NCBI GenBank assembly: GCA_002813285.1
Contig: PHTZ01000001.1
Location: 3,533,501-3,597,500 of the forward strand
Direction of reading: 5' to 3'
DNA length: 64,000 nucleotides
From: Flavobacteriaceae bacterium MAR_2009_75
Lineage (GTDB): Bacteria > Bacteroidota > Bacteroidia > Flavobacteriales > Flavobacteriaceae
Made by a program: the position numbers and the translations under genes. Below, in pieces: positions 26,644-35,986 of this stretch. The first letter of the stretch is position 1, and each line of letters begins with the position of its first letter. Below the pieces are notes generated by a model, which saw only the letters and a list, made by a program, of their open reading frames with translations, searched no databases and was not told where the DNA came from.

Positions 26644-28956
26644 ATGAATAAATTCAAGTATCACTTTTTTTCCGCTCTCTTTTTGTTCACGGCAATGCTA
26701 AGCGCCCAAGAGCAGGAAATGCAACAAGAAAGAGAACCGGGCCACTACAACCAGAGCAAGTTCAAACAGCTCTATGAAGAATTTGCAACCCCTAATGCCT
26801 ATCGGTCTGCTTCGGGGGCTCCAGGTCCTGATTATTATCAACAACAGGCAGATTATGTAATGGATATAGAACTCGATGACAAAAATGCTAAAATTTACGG
26901 GGAAGAGACTATTACCTATACCAATAACTCGCCCGATAACCTAGAATATCTTTGGGTTCAGTTAGATCAGAATGTAAGGGCCAAAACTTCAAAATCTCCT
27001 TTAAGAAATGGGGGTGGGGTACCTATGGCCGAGCAAGCAGGTAGTTTTGTTCAAAAATATTTTACAGAACCTTTTGATGGAGGTTTCGTAATAGACCACG
27101 TTAAAGATTCCAACGGTAAACCTTTAAAATATACGATCAACCAAACGATGATGCGTATTGATATTGCGCAACCATTAAAGAGTAAAGAACAAATTTCATT
27201 TTCTATTAAATGGAACTACAATATACCTGACCATACCGTTAATAGGGCACGTTCGGGGTACGAATATTTTCCTGAAGATGGCAACCGTGCCTATGTGATT
27301 GCACAGTTCTTTCCAAGAATGGCAGTTTATAGCGATGTAGAAGGTTGGCAAAATCATCAGTTCTGGGGTAGTGGCGAATTTGCGCTTCCATTCGGTGATT
27401 ACGAAGTGAACATAACAGTACCCGATGATCATGTGCTCGATGCGACCGGAGTACTCCAAAACCGGAAAGAAGTTTTTTCAAAGGAAATGATGAATCGTTA
27501 TGAAAAAGCGAAAAAGTCTTACGACAAGCCGGTATTGATCGTTACCCAAGAAGAGGCCGAAGCAGCTGAGAAGAATGTTTCAGAGAAGAAGAAAACTTGG
27601 AAGTTTAAAGCTAAGAATGTACGTGATTACGGTTTTGCCACTTCGCGTAAGTTTATTTGGGATATGCAAGTTGTTAAATTGGGCAATCGCGATGTAATGG
27701 CTATTTCAATGTACCCAAAAGAAGGTAATCCGCTTTGGGAAGAGTATTCGACCAAGGCAGTGGCGCACACGCTGAAGTCTTATTCTGCACATACCTTTGA
27801 TTATCCTTATCCTAAGGCAATTTCCGTTCATGCAAAGAACCAGGGTATGGAGTACCCGATGATATGCTGGAACTACGGTAGACCTAATGAAGATGGTTCG
27901 TATTCCGATCGTGTAAAATACGGTATGATCAGTGTAATCATCCACGAAGTGGGGCACAACTTCTTTCCGATGATCGTGAACTCAGATGAACGCCAGTGGG
28001 GTTGGATGGATGAAGGTCTAGATACCTTTATGCAGTTTGTGGCCGAACAAGAATTCGGTGAAATTTATCCGGAGGCTATCGAGCCCAATAGCAAATATCC
28101 ATCGCGTAGGGGAGAACCCTCTAAAATCGTGCCTTATATGAGCGGTGACCAGAGTACTATCGCTCCCATCATGTCCAACCCTGAAAATGTTTATCAGCTA
28201 GGACCAAATGCCTACGGGAAGCCAGCTACGGCCTTGAATATTTTACGAGAAACGGTAATGGGAAGAGAACTTTTTGACCATGCCTTTAAGACGTATTCGC
28301 AAAGATGGAAATTCAAACACCCAACACCAGAAGATTTTTTCAGAACGATGGAAGACGCTTCTGCCGTTGACCTCGATTGGTATTGGAGAGGATGGTTCTA
28401 CACTACGGATTATGTGGATATTGGCGTAAAGGGAATCAAAAAATACTACGTGACCGATAAGCCAAGTAAAAAAATGCAAGAATATATGGCTGCCCGTAAC
28501 ATTACGGAAGCTGAATTGCCTCCATTAGTTTATTTGGCAGAAGAAGGTAGTGAAGATGCCGACCCGAATTTAAAAGGAATGGCACCTACCGAAAGTTCTA
28601 AAACCTTGAAAGAGTTTATGATGGACAATCTGACCGAAACAGAGAGAGCTTCGGTAAAAGAACCCAAGTATTTTTATGAGGTTACCTTTGATAAACCAGG
28701 TGGTATTCCCATGCCGTTAATCGCTGAGTATACCTATGCTGATGGCACAACTAAAAATATTACTTACCCTGCAGAAATATGGCGAAAGAACGATAAAGAG
28801 GTAAGTGTTGTAATTTCCTCTCAAGTTGAGCTTACGGGTATAGTGGTAGACCCTAAAATGGAGACTGCCGATATAGACATAACCAATAATGCTTGGCCTT
28901 CAAAAGAAACCCCGTCAGAGTTTGATGAGATGAAGGAGAATATAAAGGGTGAATAA
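26644..28956 (+). CDS. M1 family metallopeptidase (aminopeptidase N-like)
   Basis: 770 residues with a signal peptide (1-20, FTAMLSAQ). The gluzincin motif HEVGH is at 434-438 and the third zinc ligand is E457 (WMDEGLDTF), the usual HExxH-x18-E spacing. The substrate-binding GAMEN loop appears as GMEYPM, as in bacterial secreted M1 enzymes. The C-terminal part is shorter than in PepN and lacks the large helical domain. The enzyme should trim peptides in the periplasm or outside the cell. It is the last gene of the four-gene cluster and is followed by a strong terminator. Confidence 0.94.
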   Translation: MNKFKYHFFSALFLFTAMLSAQEQEMQQEREPGHYNQSKFKQLYEEFATPNAYRSASGAPGPDYYQQQADYVMDIELDDKNAKIYGEETITYTNNSPDNLEYLWVQLDQNVRAKTSKSPLRNGGGVPMAEQAGSFVQKYFTEPFDGGFVIDHVKDSNGKPLKYTINQTMMRIDIAQPLKSKEQISFSIKWNYNIPDHTVNRARSGYEYFPEDGNRAYVIAQFFPRMAVYSDVEGWQNHQFWGSGEFALPFGDYEVNITVPDDHVLDATGVLQNRKEVFSKEMMNRYEKAKKSYDKPVLIVTQEEAEAAEKNVSEKKKTWKFKAKNVRDYGFATSRKFIWDMQVVKLGNRDVMAISMYPKEGNPLWEEYSTKAVAHTLKSYSAHTFDYPYPKAISVHAKNQGMEYPMICWNYGRPNEDGSYSDRVKYGMISVIIHEVGHNFFPMIVNSDERQWGWMDEGLDTFMQFVAEQEFGEIYPEAIEPNSKYPSRRGEPSKIVPYMSGDQSTIAPIMSNPENVYQLGPNAYGKPATALNILRETVMGRELFDHAFKTYSQRWKFKHPTPEDFFRTMEDASAVDLDWYWRGWFYTTDYVDIGVKGIKKYYVTDKPSKKMQEYMAARNITEAELPPLVYLAEEGSEDADPNLKGMAPTESSKTLKEFMMDNLTETERASVKEPKYFYEVTFDKPGGIPMPLIAEYTYADGTTKNITYPAEIWRKNDKEVSVVISSQVELTGIVVDPKMETADIDITNNAWPSKETPSEFDEMKENIKGE

Positions 28957-28973
28957 TCTAATTTTTTATTAAT

Positions 28974-29036
28974 AAGACCCGCTAGTTTCGTTACTTTGCC
29001 CCATAGAAGGGGTAATAGAAAAACCTAGCGGGTCTT
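28974..29036 (+). terminator. nested-hairpin terminator after the M1 peptidase
   Basis: The outer arms AAGACCCGCTAG (28974-28985) and CTAGCGGGTCTT (29025-29036) are perfect complements, followed by TTTTA. Inside the 39-nt loop is a second hairpin, CCCC-ATAGAA-GGGG with flanking TTAC/GTAA pairs. It ends 37 bp before the tatA start. Confidence 0.85.
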
Positions 29037-29061
29037 TTTATGCAACGAACACAATCTTCAC

Positions 29062-29069
29062 TATATTTG
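29062..29069 (+). promoter_or_regulatory. -7 element at the tatA start
   Basis: TATATTTG matches TAnnTTTG. The likely start of transcription, 4-6 nt later, falls on or next to the tatA ATG (29074), so the message may be leaderless or start at the second ATG (29083) with a leader of about 9 nt. No -33 TTG is placed correctly. Confidence 0.4.
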
Positions 29070-29073
29070 TCTT

Positions 29074-29412
29074 ATGTATTTGATGCAATTTCTTTTTATT
29101 AGTGGTGGAGAGATATTCTTTATCATGTTTATAGTGGTCATGGTATTTGGTGCCGACAAGATCCCGGGTATTGCCAAAGGGCTTGGTAGCGGTATGCGCC
29201 AACTTAAGGATGCAACCGAAGATATCAAGCGTGAAATTCAAAAAAGTGCTGATAAGCAAGGTATAGATACCAGCTTTGTCGATGATATCAAGAACGATAT
29301 CAATGACGTAAAAGAGAACCTGACTTCAGGTATTGGTACTGATATTAAAAAAGAGATCGACGAGGTAAAGAAGAACGTCGATGACGTTACGGGAACCATC
29401 AAAAGAAACTAG
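29074..29412 (+). CDS. tatA: Sec-independent translocase subunit TatA/E
   Basis: 112 residues from ATG 29074; ATG 29083 would give 109. A short N-terminal transmembrane helix (IFFIMFIVVMVF) is followed by the FGADKIPGIAKGLG hinge and an amphipathic helix, the standard TatA layout. The tail is a long charged helix with DIKND, DVKENL and DEVKKNVDDV repeats. TatA polymerises to form the pore for folded Tat substrates at the inner membrane. The M15 peptidase at 5542-6276 is a likely substrate. The PAP2 gene follows after 2 bp. Confidence 0.93.
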   Translation: MYLMQFLFISGGEIFFIMFIVVMVFGADKIPGIAKGLGSGMRQLKDATEDIKREIQKSADKQGIDTSFVDDIKNDINDVKENLTSGIGTDIKKEIDEVKKNVDDVTGTIKRN

Positions 29413-29414
29413 AT

Positions 29415-29999
29415 TTGCTCGAAAAGATTCTTAAAAAGATTCTTAAATGGGACAGTGATACTTTTGTCTATCTCAATAACCTCGGCATAGAGGATTATGA
29501 TGTTTTCTGGACTACCGTAACCAACTTCAATACTTGGATTCCCCTTTTTATTCTATTTATCGTATTGATTTTTATAAAGTACCCGAAGCGGGAAGCTTTC
29601 TTTGTAATCGGTACCATATTGGTGATGGCACTCTTCGTAAATACGATTACCGATCTCACTAAATATTCTGTTGCACGCTTGCGACCCAATAATGATGAGG
29701 AAATTAATACCCTTATTCGAATCTTAAAGACCCCAACGACCTATAGCTTTTTCTCTGGGCATTCCTCTAGTTCTTTCTCTATTACGACCTTAGTGGTGTT
29801 GTTTCTGAAAAACCGATTTAAGTGGAGCTGGTTATTTTATATATGGCCTATAATTTTTGTAATGAGCAGAATCTTTGTCGGGGTTCATTTTCCGGTAGAT
29901 ATTATTGTAGGTAGTACGGTGGGTGTTCTTTCGGCCATTTTCTTCTATATGCTTTATACGCGATTTATAGCACCCTCGTTAGGGTTAGGCCATCCCTGA
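29415..29999 (+). CDS. PAP2-family membrane phosphatase
   Basis: 194 residues with a TTG start just after the tatA stop; there is no Met in the first 70 residues that would be a better start. About five or six hydrophobic helices. The three PAP2 motifs are present: KYSVARLRPN, FFSGHSSSSFS (SGH) and SRIFVGVHFPVDIIVG (SRx5HxxxD). The enzymes remove phosphate from lipids such as phosphatidate or undecaprenyl pyrophosphate at the outer face of the inner membrane. The substrate is not clear. The 3' end overlaps the convergent O-methyltransferase by 35 bp. Confidence 0.9.
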   Translation: MLEKILKKILKWDSDTFVYLNNLGIEDYDVFWTTVTNFNTWIPLFILFIVLIFIKYPKREAFFVIGTILVMALFVNTITDLTKYSVARLRPNNDEEINTLIRILKTPTTYSFFSGHSSSSFSITTLVVLFLKNRFKWSWLFYIWPIIFVMSRIFVGVHFPVDIIVGSTVGVLSAIFFYMLYTRFIAPSLGLGHP

Positions 30000-30606
30000 C
30001 CGGTAAGAGAACTGTTTCTACTCTTTTGTCATCTTTCAATATTTTGTTATAGTTTAAAAGGATGGGGGTCACTTTATCCTTTTTATCCACAGGTTCTACC
30101 ACTTTACCCGACCAAAGCACATTATCGGATAGGATGACGCTTCCTGGCCGTGTTTTTTTGAGTGCAAGTTCAAAATAGTCGGGATAATCTTTTTTTTCAG
30201 CATCTATAAAAACGAGGTCAAAGGTGACATCTAGTTTAGGTATTATCGATTTGGCGTCTCCAGTGTGCTGCGATATTTGACTTCCATATCCGCTTTTATC
30301 AAAATATTTTCTTTGAATATCTTGAAGTTCTTCATTGATATCAATGGTGTGTAGCTGACCATCTGGTGGCATACCTTCGGCCAAACAAATAGCTGAATAG
30401 CCAGTATAGGTGCCTATTTCCAAAATATTTTTTGGCGCAATAATTTTTGAGAGCATACTCAACACTCTACCTTGAAAATGCCCCGTGAGCATTCGAGGTC
30501 TCAGTATTTTTAAGTGTGTTTCTCGGGTGAGCTCTTGAAGTATTTTTGGCTCATCTTCCGAGTTGCTCTGTATATAATTTTCTAGTACCGGCGATAGAAA
30601 GTGCAT
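29965..30606 (-). CDS. O-methyltransferase (class I, CCoAOMT-like)
   Basis: 213 residues. The SAM site is clear: LEIGTYTGYSAICLAEG (motif I), DGQLHTIDINEE, then FDLVFIDAEKKDYPDYFE with the metal-binding Asp and GSVILSDNVLWSGKV. This is the small cation-dependent O-methyltransferase family, which acts on catechol-like hydroxyls. The natural substrate in flavobacteria is unknown. A TATATTTG -7 element (30627-30620, minus) lies 13 bp upstream, so the leader is very short. It is divergent from the acetyltransferase. Confidence 0.9.
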   Translation of the reverse strand: MHFLSPVLENYIQSNSEDEPKILQELTRETHLKILRPRMLTGHFQGRVLSMLSKIIAPKNILEIGTYTGYSAICLAEGMPPDGQLHTIDINEELQDIQRKYFDKSGYGSQISQHTGDAKSIIPKLDVTFDLVFIDAEKKDYPDYFELALKKTRPGSVILSDNVLWSGKVVEPVDKKDKVTPILLNYNKILKDDKRVETVLLPVRDGLTLTRVL

Positions 30607-30672
30607 ATCACTTTTTGTGCAAATATATAGTACTTTAGAATTTCGAACACATTACAAACAAGAAGTTGATTA

Positions 30673-31170
30673 ATGGGAGAATTTATCTTAAGAAAAGCCA
30701 CGGTCTCAGATTTAGAACATCTCTTAAAATTTGAACAAGAAATTATACAGGCAGAACGGCCGTTTGACCCGACCATAAGAGAGGGTAAAATCAGCTATTA
30801 CGATATTGAAGAATTAATTCTTAGCGATGAGGCAGAAGTATTGGTCATTGAGTACGAAGATAAGCTTGTAGCTTCTGGCTATGCTAAAATACGGGAAGCA
30901 AGACATTACTTAGATCATGAAGTGTATTCTTATTTAGGTTTTATGTATACCGATCTAAAGTACAGGGGTCAGAGTTTAAATCGAAAAATTGTTGATGCCT
31001 TACGAGAGTGGTCATACAATAGAGGGGTTAAAGAAGTTCGATTGACCGTATATCAAGAAAATTTAGGAGCGATAAAAGCTTACGAAAAAGCAGGTTTTAA
31101 AAAGCATATAATCGAGATGCGATTAGAAGATGACAAACTTGATGAAGGGCCTACGAAATCGGCATCATAA
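30673..31170 (+). CDS. GNAT family N-acetyltransferase
   Basis: 165 residues. The acetyl-CoA site is seen in MYTDLKYRGQSLNRKIVDAL (a variant of the R/Q-xx-G-x-G loop) and the C-terminal beta bulge in ENLGAIKAYEKAGFKKH. The substrate cannot be read from sequence. It lies 26 bp before kynureninase on the same strand, so the two may share a transcript. The C-terminal tail DDKLDEGPTKSAS is disordered. Confidence 0.88.
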   Translation: MGEFILRKATVSDLEHLLKFEQEIIQAERPFDPTIREGKISYYDIEELILSDEAEVLVIEYEDKLVASGYAKIREARHYLDHEVYSYLGFMYTDLKYRGQSLNRKIVDALREWSYNRGVKEVRLTVYQENLGAIKAYEKAGFKKHIIEMRLEDDKLDEGPTKSAS

Positions 31171-31196
31171 TCGTATTTTTGAACAAACTTTTTTCT

Positions 31197-32468
31197 ATGC
31201 AGTTTGAAAATACGCTCGGGTTTGCCAAGTCGCTTGATAAAGCCGATTCTTTGGCAAAATATAGAGATGAATTTCATTTTCCCCAAGTAAATGGAAAGCA
31301 AGTCATTTATTTCACTGGAAATTCTCTGGGGTTGCGACCCAAACGTACCAAAAACTATATTGATGAGGTCATGACCGATTGGGCAGAGTTGGCAGTCGAG
31401 GGCCATTTTCACTCTAAAAAGCCTTGGTGGGACTATCATGAGCGGTTGGCAGAACCTATGGCAAAGGTTGTAGGGGCAAAGCGAGAAGAGGTCTGTGCAA
31501 TGAATACATTAACCGTCAATTTACACCTGCTCATGGTAACCTTTTACAGGCCTACTAAAGAGCGTTACAAGATTATTTGTGAAGAAAAAGCATTTCCTTC
31601 CGATCAATACATGTTGCAAAGTCAGGTGAGACATCATGGTTTTACACCTGAGAAAACCATTATCGAGGTGCAAAAGAGAGATGGCGAGAACCATTGGCAT
31701 ACGGAAGATATCTTAAAAGTTATCGAAGATGCAGGTGATGAGTTGGCCCTGGTTCTTATCGGTGGGGTCAATTATTATAATGGGCAGGTTTTCGATATGG
31801 AAACCATTACAGCAGCAGGTAAAAAAGTTGGTGCCATGGTAGGCTGGGACCTTGCGCATGCTGCTGGCAATATCGAGCTAAAGCTTCATGATTGGAATGC
31901 TGATTTTGCTGCTTGGTGCAGTTATAAATATATGAATAGTGGCCCGGGCAATGCTTCTGGAATTTTCATTCATGAGAAGCATTTAGATAAAAAAGACATC
32001 AATCGTTTCGAAGGATGGTGGGGCACTAAAAAAGATACTCGCTTTTTGATGAAGCCTGAATTCGAAGCGCCGGCTTCAGCCGATGCTTGGCAACTAAGTA
32101 ATCCGCCGGTATTGTCATTAGCACCCTATTTGGCTTCTTTAGAGATGTTTGAAGAAGTGGGTATGAAAGCGCTTATAGATAAACGAAATCTTATAGTTTC
32201 TTATCTTGAATATGTTCTGAGTGAAATAGACAAACAGACTGCAGGATCATTTGAAATAATTACACCCGAAGATCGAGGCTGTCAATTGTCTGTGTTTTTG
32301 CATGGTCAGGGGAAAGAACTTTTTGATTATTTAATGAAAAACGGTGTTGTTACCGATTGGCGAGAACCCAATGTAATACGCTTGGCGCCTGCGCCTTTCT
32401 ATTGCTCTTTTGAAGATATGTTCAGGTTTGGCCAAATTCTGAAAGAAGGTATACGCTCTCTTTCATAA
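31197..32468 (+). CDS. kynU: kynureninase
   Basis: 423 residues from ATG 31197; an in-frame TTG six codons earlier is less likely. It is a PLP fold-type I enzyme that splits kynurenine or 3-hydroxykynurenine to anthranilate or 3-hydroxyanthranilate plus alanine. Visible marks are FTGNSLGLRPKR, WDLAHAAGN (PLP-ring Asp) and WCSYKYMNSGPGN, which carries the Schiff-base Lys. Length is as expected. A TATTTTTG -7 box at 31174-31181 gives a short leader but lacks a -33 TTG. The partner kynurenine 3-monooxygenase is at 39400-40740, so the tryptophan-to-3-hydroxyanthranilate branch is split over two loci. Confidence 0.96.
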   Translation: MQFENTLGFAKSLDKADSLAKYRDEFHFPQVNGKQVIYFTGNSLGLRPKRTKNYIDEVMTDWAELAVEGHFHSKKPWWDYHERLAEPMAKVVGAKREEVCAMNTLTVNLHLLMVTFYRPTKERYKIICEEKAFPSDQYMLQSQVRHHGFTPEKTIIEVQKRDGENHWHTEDILKVIEDAGDELALVLIGGVNYYNGQVFDMETITAAGKKVGAMVGWDLAHAAGNIELKLHDWNADFAAWCSYKYMNSGPGNASGIFIHEKHLDKKDINRFEGWWGTKKDTRFLMKPEFEAPASADAWQLSNPPVLSLAPYLASLEMFEEVGMKALIDKRNLIVSYLEYVLSEIDKQTAGSFEIITPEDRGCQLSVFLHGQGKELFDYLMKNGVVTDWREPNVIRLAPAPFYCSFEDMFRFGQILKEGIRSLS

Positions 32469-32500
32469 GAAATAGGTTCTCAATTTAGAAATTAACTATT

Positions 32501-32884
32501 TTATACAATTCGACTCCTTAGTTTTTCAGTTATAAATTGCATTTCATCTTTTAGTTTGTCCTCATCAATAGGTTTACTGATAATGTGCAAGGGGTCGGTT
32601 TTTTGGGCAAGTTCAAGGGTAGGCCGGTCTGAATTTCCCGTAAGAAAAACAAATGGTATTTGATATTTGTCTTTTATCGTCTTTGCTAAATCAATACCAC
32701 TTAAAGAGCCTGATAGCCCTATATCTAAAAATATGATATTCGGAGTATTGGTCTCGATAAAAGAAAGAGTGTCGGGACCCGTGTCGACAGATCCTAGCAC
32801 TTCATGACCCAAGTTGGCCAAGGCTTCCTCTAAAAACATTTGAATGATAAAATTATCTTCTACGATCAATATACTTAAATCCAT
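32501..32884 (-). CDS. single-domain response regulator
   Basis: 127 residues, a receiver domain only. Acidic pocket E9/D10, phospho-acceptor D54 (IIFLDIGLSG), T82 (VFLTGNS) and K104 (IISKPIDED) are all present. There is no output domain, so it must pass the signal by protein contact or phosphotransfer. It lies 37 bp downstream of a HisKA_2 histidine kinase on the same strand and is its likely partner. Confidence 0.92.
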   Translation of the reverse strand: MDLSILIVEDNFIIQMFLEEALANLGHEVLGSVDTGPDTLSFIETNTPNIIFLDIGLSGSLSGIDLAKTIKDKYQIPFVFLTGNSDRPTLELAQKTDPLHIISKPIDEDKLKDEMQFITEKLRSRIV

Positions 32885-32921
32885 ATAATTGAATTATTTT
32901 CCAAAATTTTAAAATTCCTAT

Positions 32922-34514
32922 CTAAGATATCTGCTCGATTTCCTTAAAGTTTATGATGTAATAGGTACCCGGTTTTAAATTATCTTTTTCAATATTACCT
33001 CGTAATTGCAGAACTAATTTGTGAATTAGTTTCAAACCTAACGATTTGGTGTTTCTAAAATTAACGTCTGAAGGAAAACCGGATCCGTTATCGCTAATCA
33101 CCATTTTATAGTTGTAGCTAGATGATTGTACTTTCTCCAATTTAATAAAAATGGTTCCCTTTTTGGTGTCTTGAAAACCATACTTAAGAGAATTGGTAAT
33201 TATCTCATTTATGATAAGACCTAGGGGTATCGATGTATCTATATTAAGGTAAATATTATCGATTTCGGTCTCCAGTGTTATATCATTTTCTCTACCTTTC
33301 ATCGACTGTATAAGGGCCGTCACCATTTCATTGATGTAGGTGTTGTAATCTATTCTACTTAGGTCACCACTCTTATATAGCATTTCATGAACCATACCCA
33401 TAGAGTTTATTCGGTACTGACTATACCTAAATAGCATTTTAATGGTTTCGTCTTTAATAAAACTAGATTGCAGGCTTAAAAGACTAGCTACTACTTGAAG
33501 GTTATTTTTTACTCTATGGTGTATTTCTTTTATAAGTGTATCTCTTTCATTTAGTTGATTTTCGATACTCTTGTTCAATTCTGATATTTTAATATAATTT
33601 TTATTTAAAAAGTAAGTGATGCTGAGTAAAAAAAGAACACCTGCAGAAAGCAGTGCCCCATTTTTATAAGTATCTCTTTTGAATTTTGCCAACTTGCTCC
33701 TGATTAATGCGATATTGTTTCGGGTATAAAGAGTCCAAGTTTGAGCACCATCTAAGCTAATATTTTTGTAGAAAAACTCTGGTTTTCCATTTTCATCGAC
33801 TTTATCTAAATCTTGGGTAAATTCGCTATAGAGTTCTAGATTCTCATCGTAATAAACTTCATTGGATGCATTGAGCAGGCCAATATTCTTTCCTTCAAAT
33901 GTGTCGAACCAATTTTGAATATTTAAGTTTAGCCCTATAACTCCGATTTTTTTGGTTGCTGAAAATAGCGGACTAAAAAAACGAACGGTAGGCCTGTGTG
34001 GAAGCTCAATTTTACCATCTTCGATATTCAGATCTAATTGAGAGATATAGACTTGCCCTTTGTCAGCTTTCAGGGCCTCTCGAAAATAGTAGCGATCACC
34101 TTTATATTGAAGTTTCTCAGGGTTTGTTATTTGAAGCGAATGGTTCTGCATTTCCACTCTAATAATTTCATTTCCGGTATCATCTATTATTCGGGCTTGA
34201 AAATAGTTGTCATTAAGTTTAATAAATGCCCCTAATTTTCTTGCAATAGACTCAGGGGAATCACCGGCCAAAAGCTCAAGCTCGACCATATTGCGAATTA
34301 GGGCAATATTTTTTTTGCTTATCTTAAATAGGTTAAAAAACTGGTTCTCGGCCTCTTTTACCCTATTAATTGCTTTTATCTCTTCAATTTCATATATGTT
34401 TTTCTTGTAGGTCGAAATTCGTCTCACTACAGATGTCCATAGTAGTACGTTGGTGATAAGAAATAATATAAGCGAGATAATAATCAGATTAACATTAGTT
34501 AATTTGAACTTCAT
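32922..34514 (-). CDS. membrane sensor histidine kinase, HisKA_2 type
   Basis: 530 residues from ATG 34514. A second ATG at 34598 would add 28 residues before the first transmembrane helix (NVNLIIISLILFLITNVLLW) and is less likely but possible. Two membrane helices flank a large periplasmic sensor of about 270 residues (RIIDDTGNEIIRVEM, GDRYYFREAL), which looks like a Cache-type domain. Then comes EIHHRVKNNLQVVASLLSLQ, the HisKA_2/HWE-like phospho-acceptor box, and an ATPase domain (NEIITNSLKYGF, ISDNGSGFP, SLGLKLIHKLV). It lacks the classical HisKA dimer helix. Co-transcribed with the receiver protein. The signal is unknown. Confidence 0.9.
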   Translation of the reverse strand: MKFKLTNVNLIIISLILFLITNVLLWTSVVRRISTYKKNIYEIEEIKAINRVKEAENQFFNLFKISKKNIALIRNMVELELLAGDSPESIARKLGAFIKLNDNYFQARIIDDTGNEIIRVEMQNHSLQITNPEKLQYKGDRYYFREALKADKGQVYISQLDLNIEDGKIELPHRPTVRFFSPLFSATKKIGVIGLNLNIQNWFDTFEGKNIGLLNASNEVYYDENLELYSEFTQDLDKVDENGKPEFFYKNISLDGAQTWTLYTRNNIALIRSKLAKFKRDTYKNGALLSAGVLFLLSITYFLNKNYIKISELNKSIENQLNERDTLIKEIHHRVKNNLQVVASLLSLQSSFIKDETIKMLFRYSQYRINSMGMVHEMLYKSGDLSRIDYNTYINEMVTALIQSMKGRENDITLETEIDNIYLNIDTSIPLGLIINEIITNSLKYGFQDTKKGTIFIKLEKVQSSSYNYKMVISDNGSGFPSDVNFRNTKSLGLKLIHKLVLQLRGNIEKDNLKPGTYYIINFKEIEQIS

Positions 34515-34677
34515 ATTGTTAAGCAAATTTGTTTTAAGTGATTGAATTAAAAGAAAGTAGGTTAAGCTTGGCGTTTTTAATTCAAAAATTTCACTCATAA
34601 AAATATTATTTTTTTTTCAATAAAGCTCTCTTATTTTAGGAAATATCTTACATAATTACACGCTCAAAACCACAATT

Positions 34678-34695
34678 TTCGCAAACGTTTGCGAA
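34678..34695. promoter_or_regulatory. 18-bp LacI-type palindromic operator
   Basis: TTCGCAAACGTTTGCGAA is a perfect palindrome centred on the CG step, with the AAACGTTT core typical of LacI/GalR-family sites. It lies between the histidine kinase and the MFS transporter, 131 bp before the transporter ATG. No LacI gene is in the window. Confidence 0.65.
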
Positions 34696-34825
34696 GATGT
34701 TCATTGTGAGTTGGTTAAGTTAAAACCGTAAGAAGTGATAATTTATAGTGCCGTCTTAAGCTCATATCTAAGTCGAAAGATTTTCGATTTTTAGATTATA
34801 TTCGTCGACCAGATATAGGGTTACT

Positions 34826-35977
34826 ATGAAATCTTTGCTTCTAATTTTAACTAATGCCCGATACTTTGGTCCCTCATGGGTTTTTGCGAGTATTAATATT
34901 CTATTCGGTACTTGGGCCATCTATATCCCCACGGTAAAAGAGAATCTTGATATCGACAAGTCCCAATTGGGTATTGCCATATTTTTTTTGGCGTTGGGTG
35001 TTTTTATTGTATTTCCTTTTGCTTCAATTATTATAAATCGTATCGGAGTCGGCAAGGCCACACGAGCGGGTGTGATTTTAAGTTGTTTCGCGGCCCTATT
35101 TCCCCTTTTGGCACCCAATTATTATTTGCTGGCCTTTTCACTTTTTTTATTTGGGGCATGCAATGGGTTTACAGATATTTCGATGAACACCTTGGTGACC
35201 GAAATCGAGAAAGAAGATAAACAGAAATTTATGTCTGCCTCTCATGGTTTTTTTAGTCTAGGGGGTGTTTTAGCAGGTTTGGGTAGTTTTTTAATAGGTC
35301 CGTTAGATAATCCTCCGCTGCATATGGGCTTGGCCGTGGTTTTGGTATTGATCGTAAATGCTTTCTTTCATAAGCGTTTTAAAGATGTGGTCGCTGCCAC
35401 TGAAGAAAAAGAAGCCTTTAGCCTTAAATTATTTAAACCTTTGTTATTCTTGGGGATTATTTCTTTTGTTGCCATGGGGAGTGAAGGCGCTATTGTGGAC
35501 TGGAGCGGACTTTATCTCAAAGAAATAAGTTTGGCACCTGAAATTCTTTGGGGTGCAGGTTTTCTTGGTTTTCAAGTTACTATGACCGTAGGTCGCTTTC
35601 TGGGAGACGGTATAAGTTCGAAAATAGGTTCTATTAAAATGGTAACCATCGCTTCGATTGTGGTGATGCTGGGCTATGCTCTGGTTTTAACTACCGATAT
35701 TTATTTGGCTATCATCGGGTTTGCCTTGAGCGGACTTGGTTTTTCGGTTATTGTACCAGAAGTCTTTCGCATCGGGGGCAATGTTAAGGGAATAGATTCT
35801 TCGCAAGGCGTCTCTTTTATAGCCGGTACCGGCTATACAGGTTTTTTATTGGCGCCACCATTGCTAGGTTTTGTAGCCGACACATCTTCTCTTGTAACTT
35901 GTTTTCTAGTACTATTGGGCTGTGCACTACTTATACTTTCTGCCACAGTTGTTCTTCAACGCCGTCATGGCAAATAG
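34826..35977 (+). CDS. MFS transporter
   Basis: 383 residues with about 12 hydrophobic helices and no signal peptide. The N half has FGTWAIYIPTVKENLDIDKSQLG and RIGVGKATRAG (loop 2-3 in a weak MFS form), and the C half has SKIGSIKMVTIA. The overall look (FGACNGFTDISMN in helix 4-5, SEGAIVDWSGLYLKE in helix 7) is that of the YbjJ/FucP-like branch. The perfect LacI-type operator upstream suggests a sugar or sugar-derivative substrate under repression, but this is inference. It is monocistronic and ends 9 bp from the convergent lipoprotein gene. Confidence 0.88.
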   Translation: MKSLLLILTNARYFGPSWVFASINILFGTWAIYIPTVKENLDIDKSQLGIAIFFLALGVFIVFPFASIIINRIGVGKATRAGVILSCFAALFPLLAPNYYLLAFSLFLFGACNGFTDISMNTLVTEIEKEDKQKFMSASHGFFSLGGVLAGLGSFLIGPLDNPPLHMGLAVVLVLIVNAFFHKRFKDVVAATEEKEAFSLKLFKPLLFLGIISFVAMGSEGAIVDWSGLYLKEISLAPEILWGAGFLGFQVTMTVGRFLGDGISSKIGSIKMVTIASIVVMLGYALVLTTDIYLAIIGFALSGLGFSVIVPEVFRIGGNVKGIDSSQGVSFIAGTGYTGFLLAPPLLGFVADTSSLVTCFLVLLGCALLILSATVVLQRRHGK

Positions 35978-35986
35978 CAGATACTA

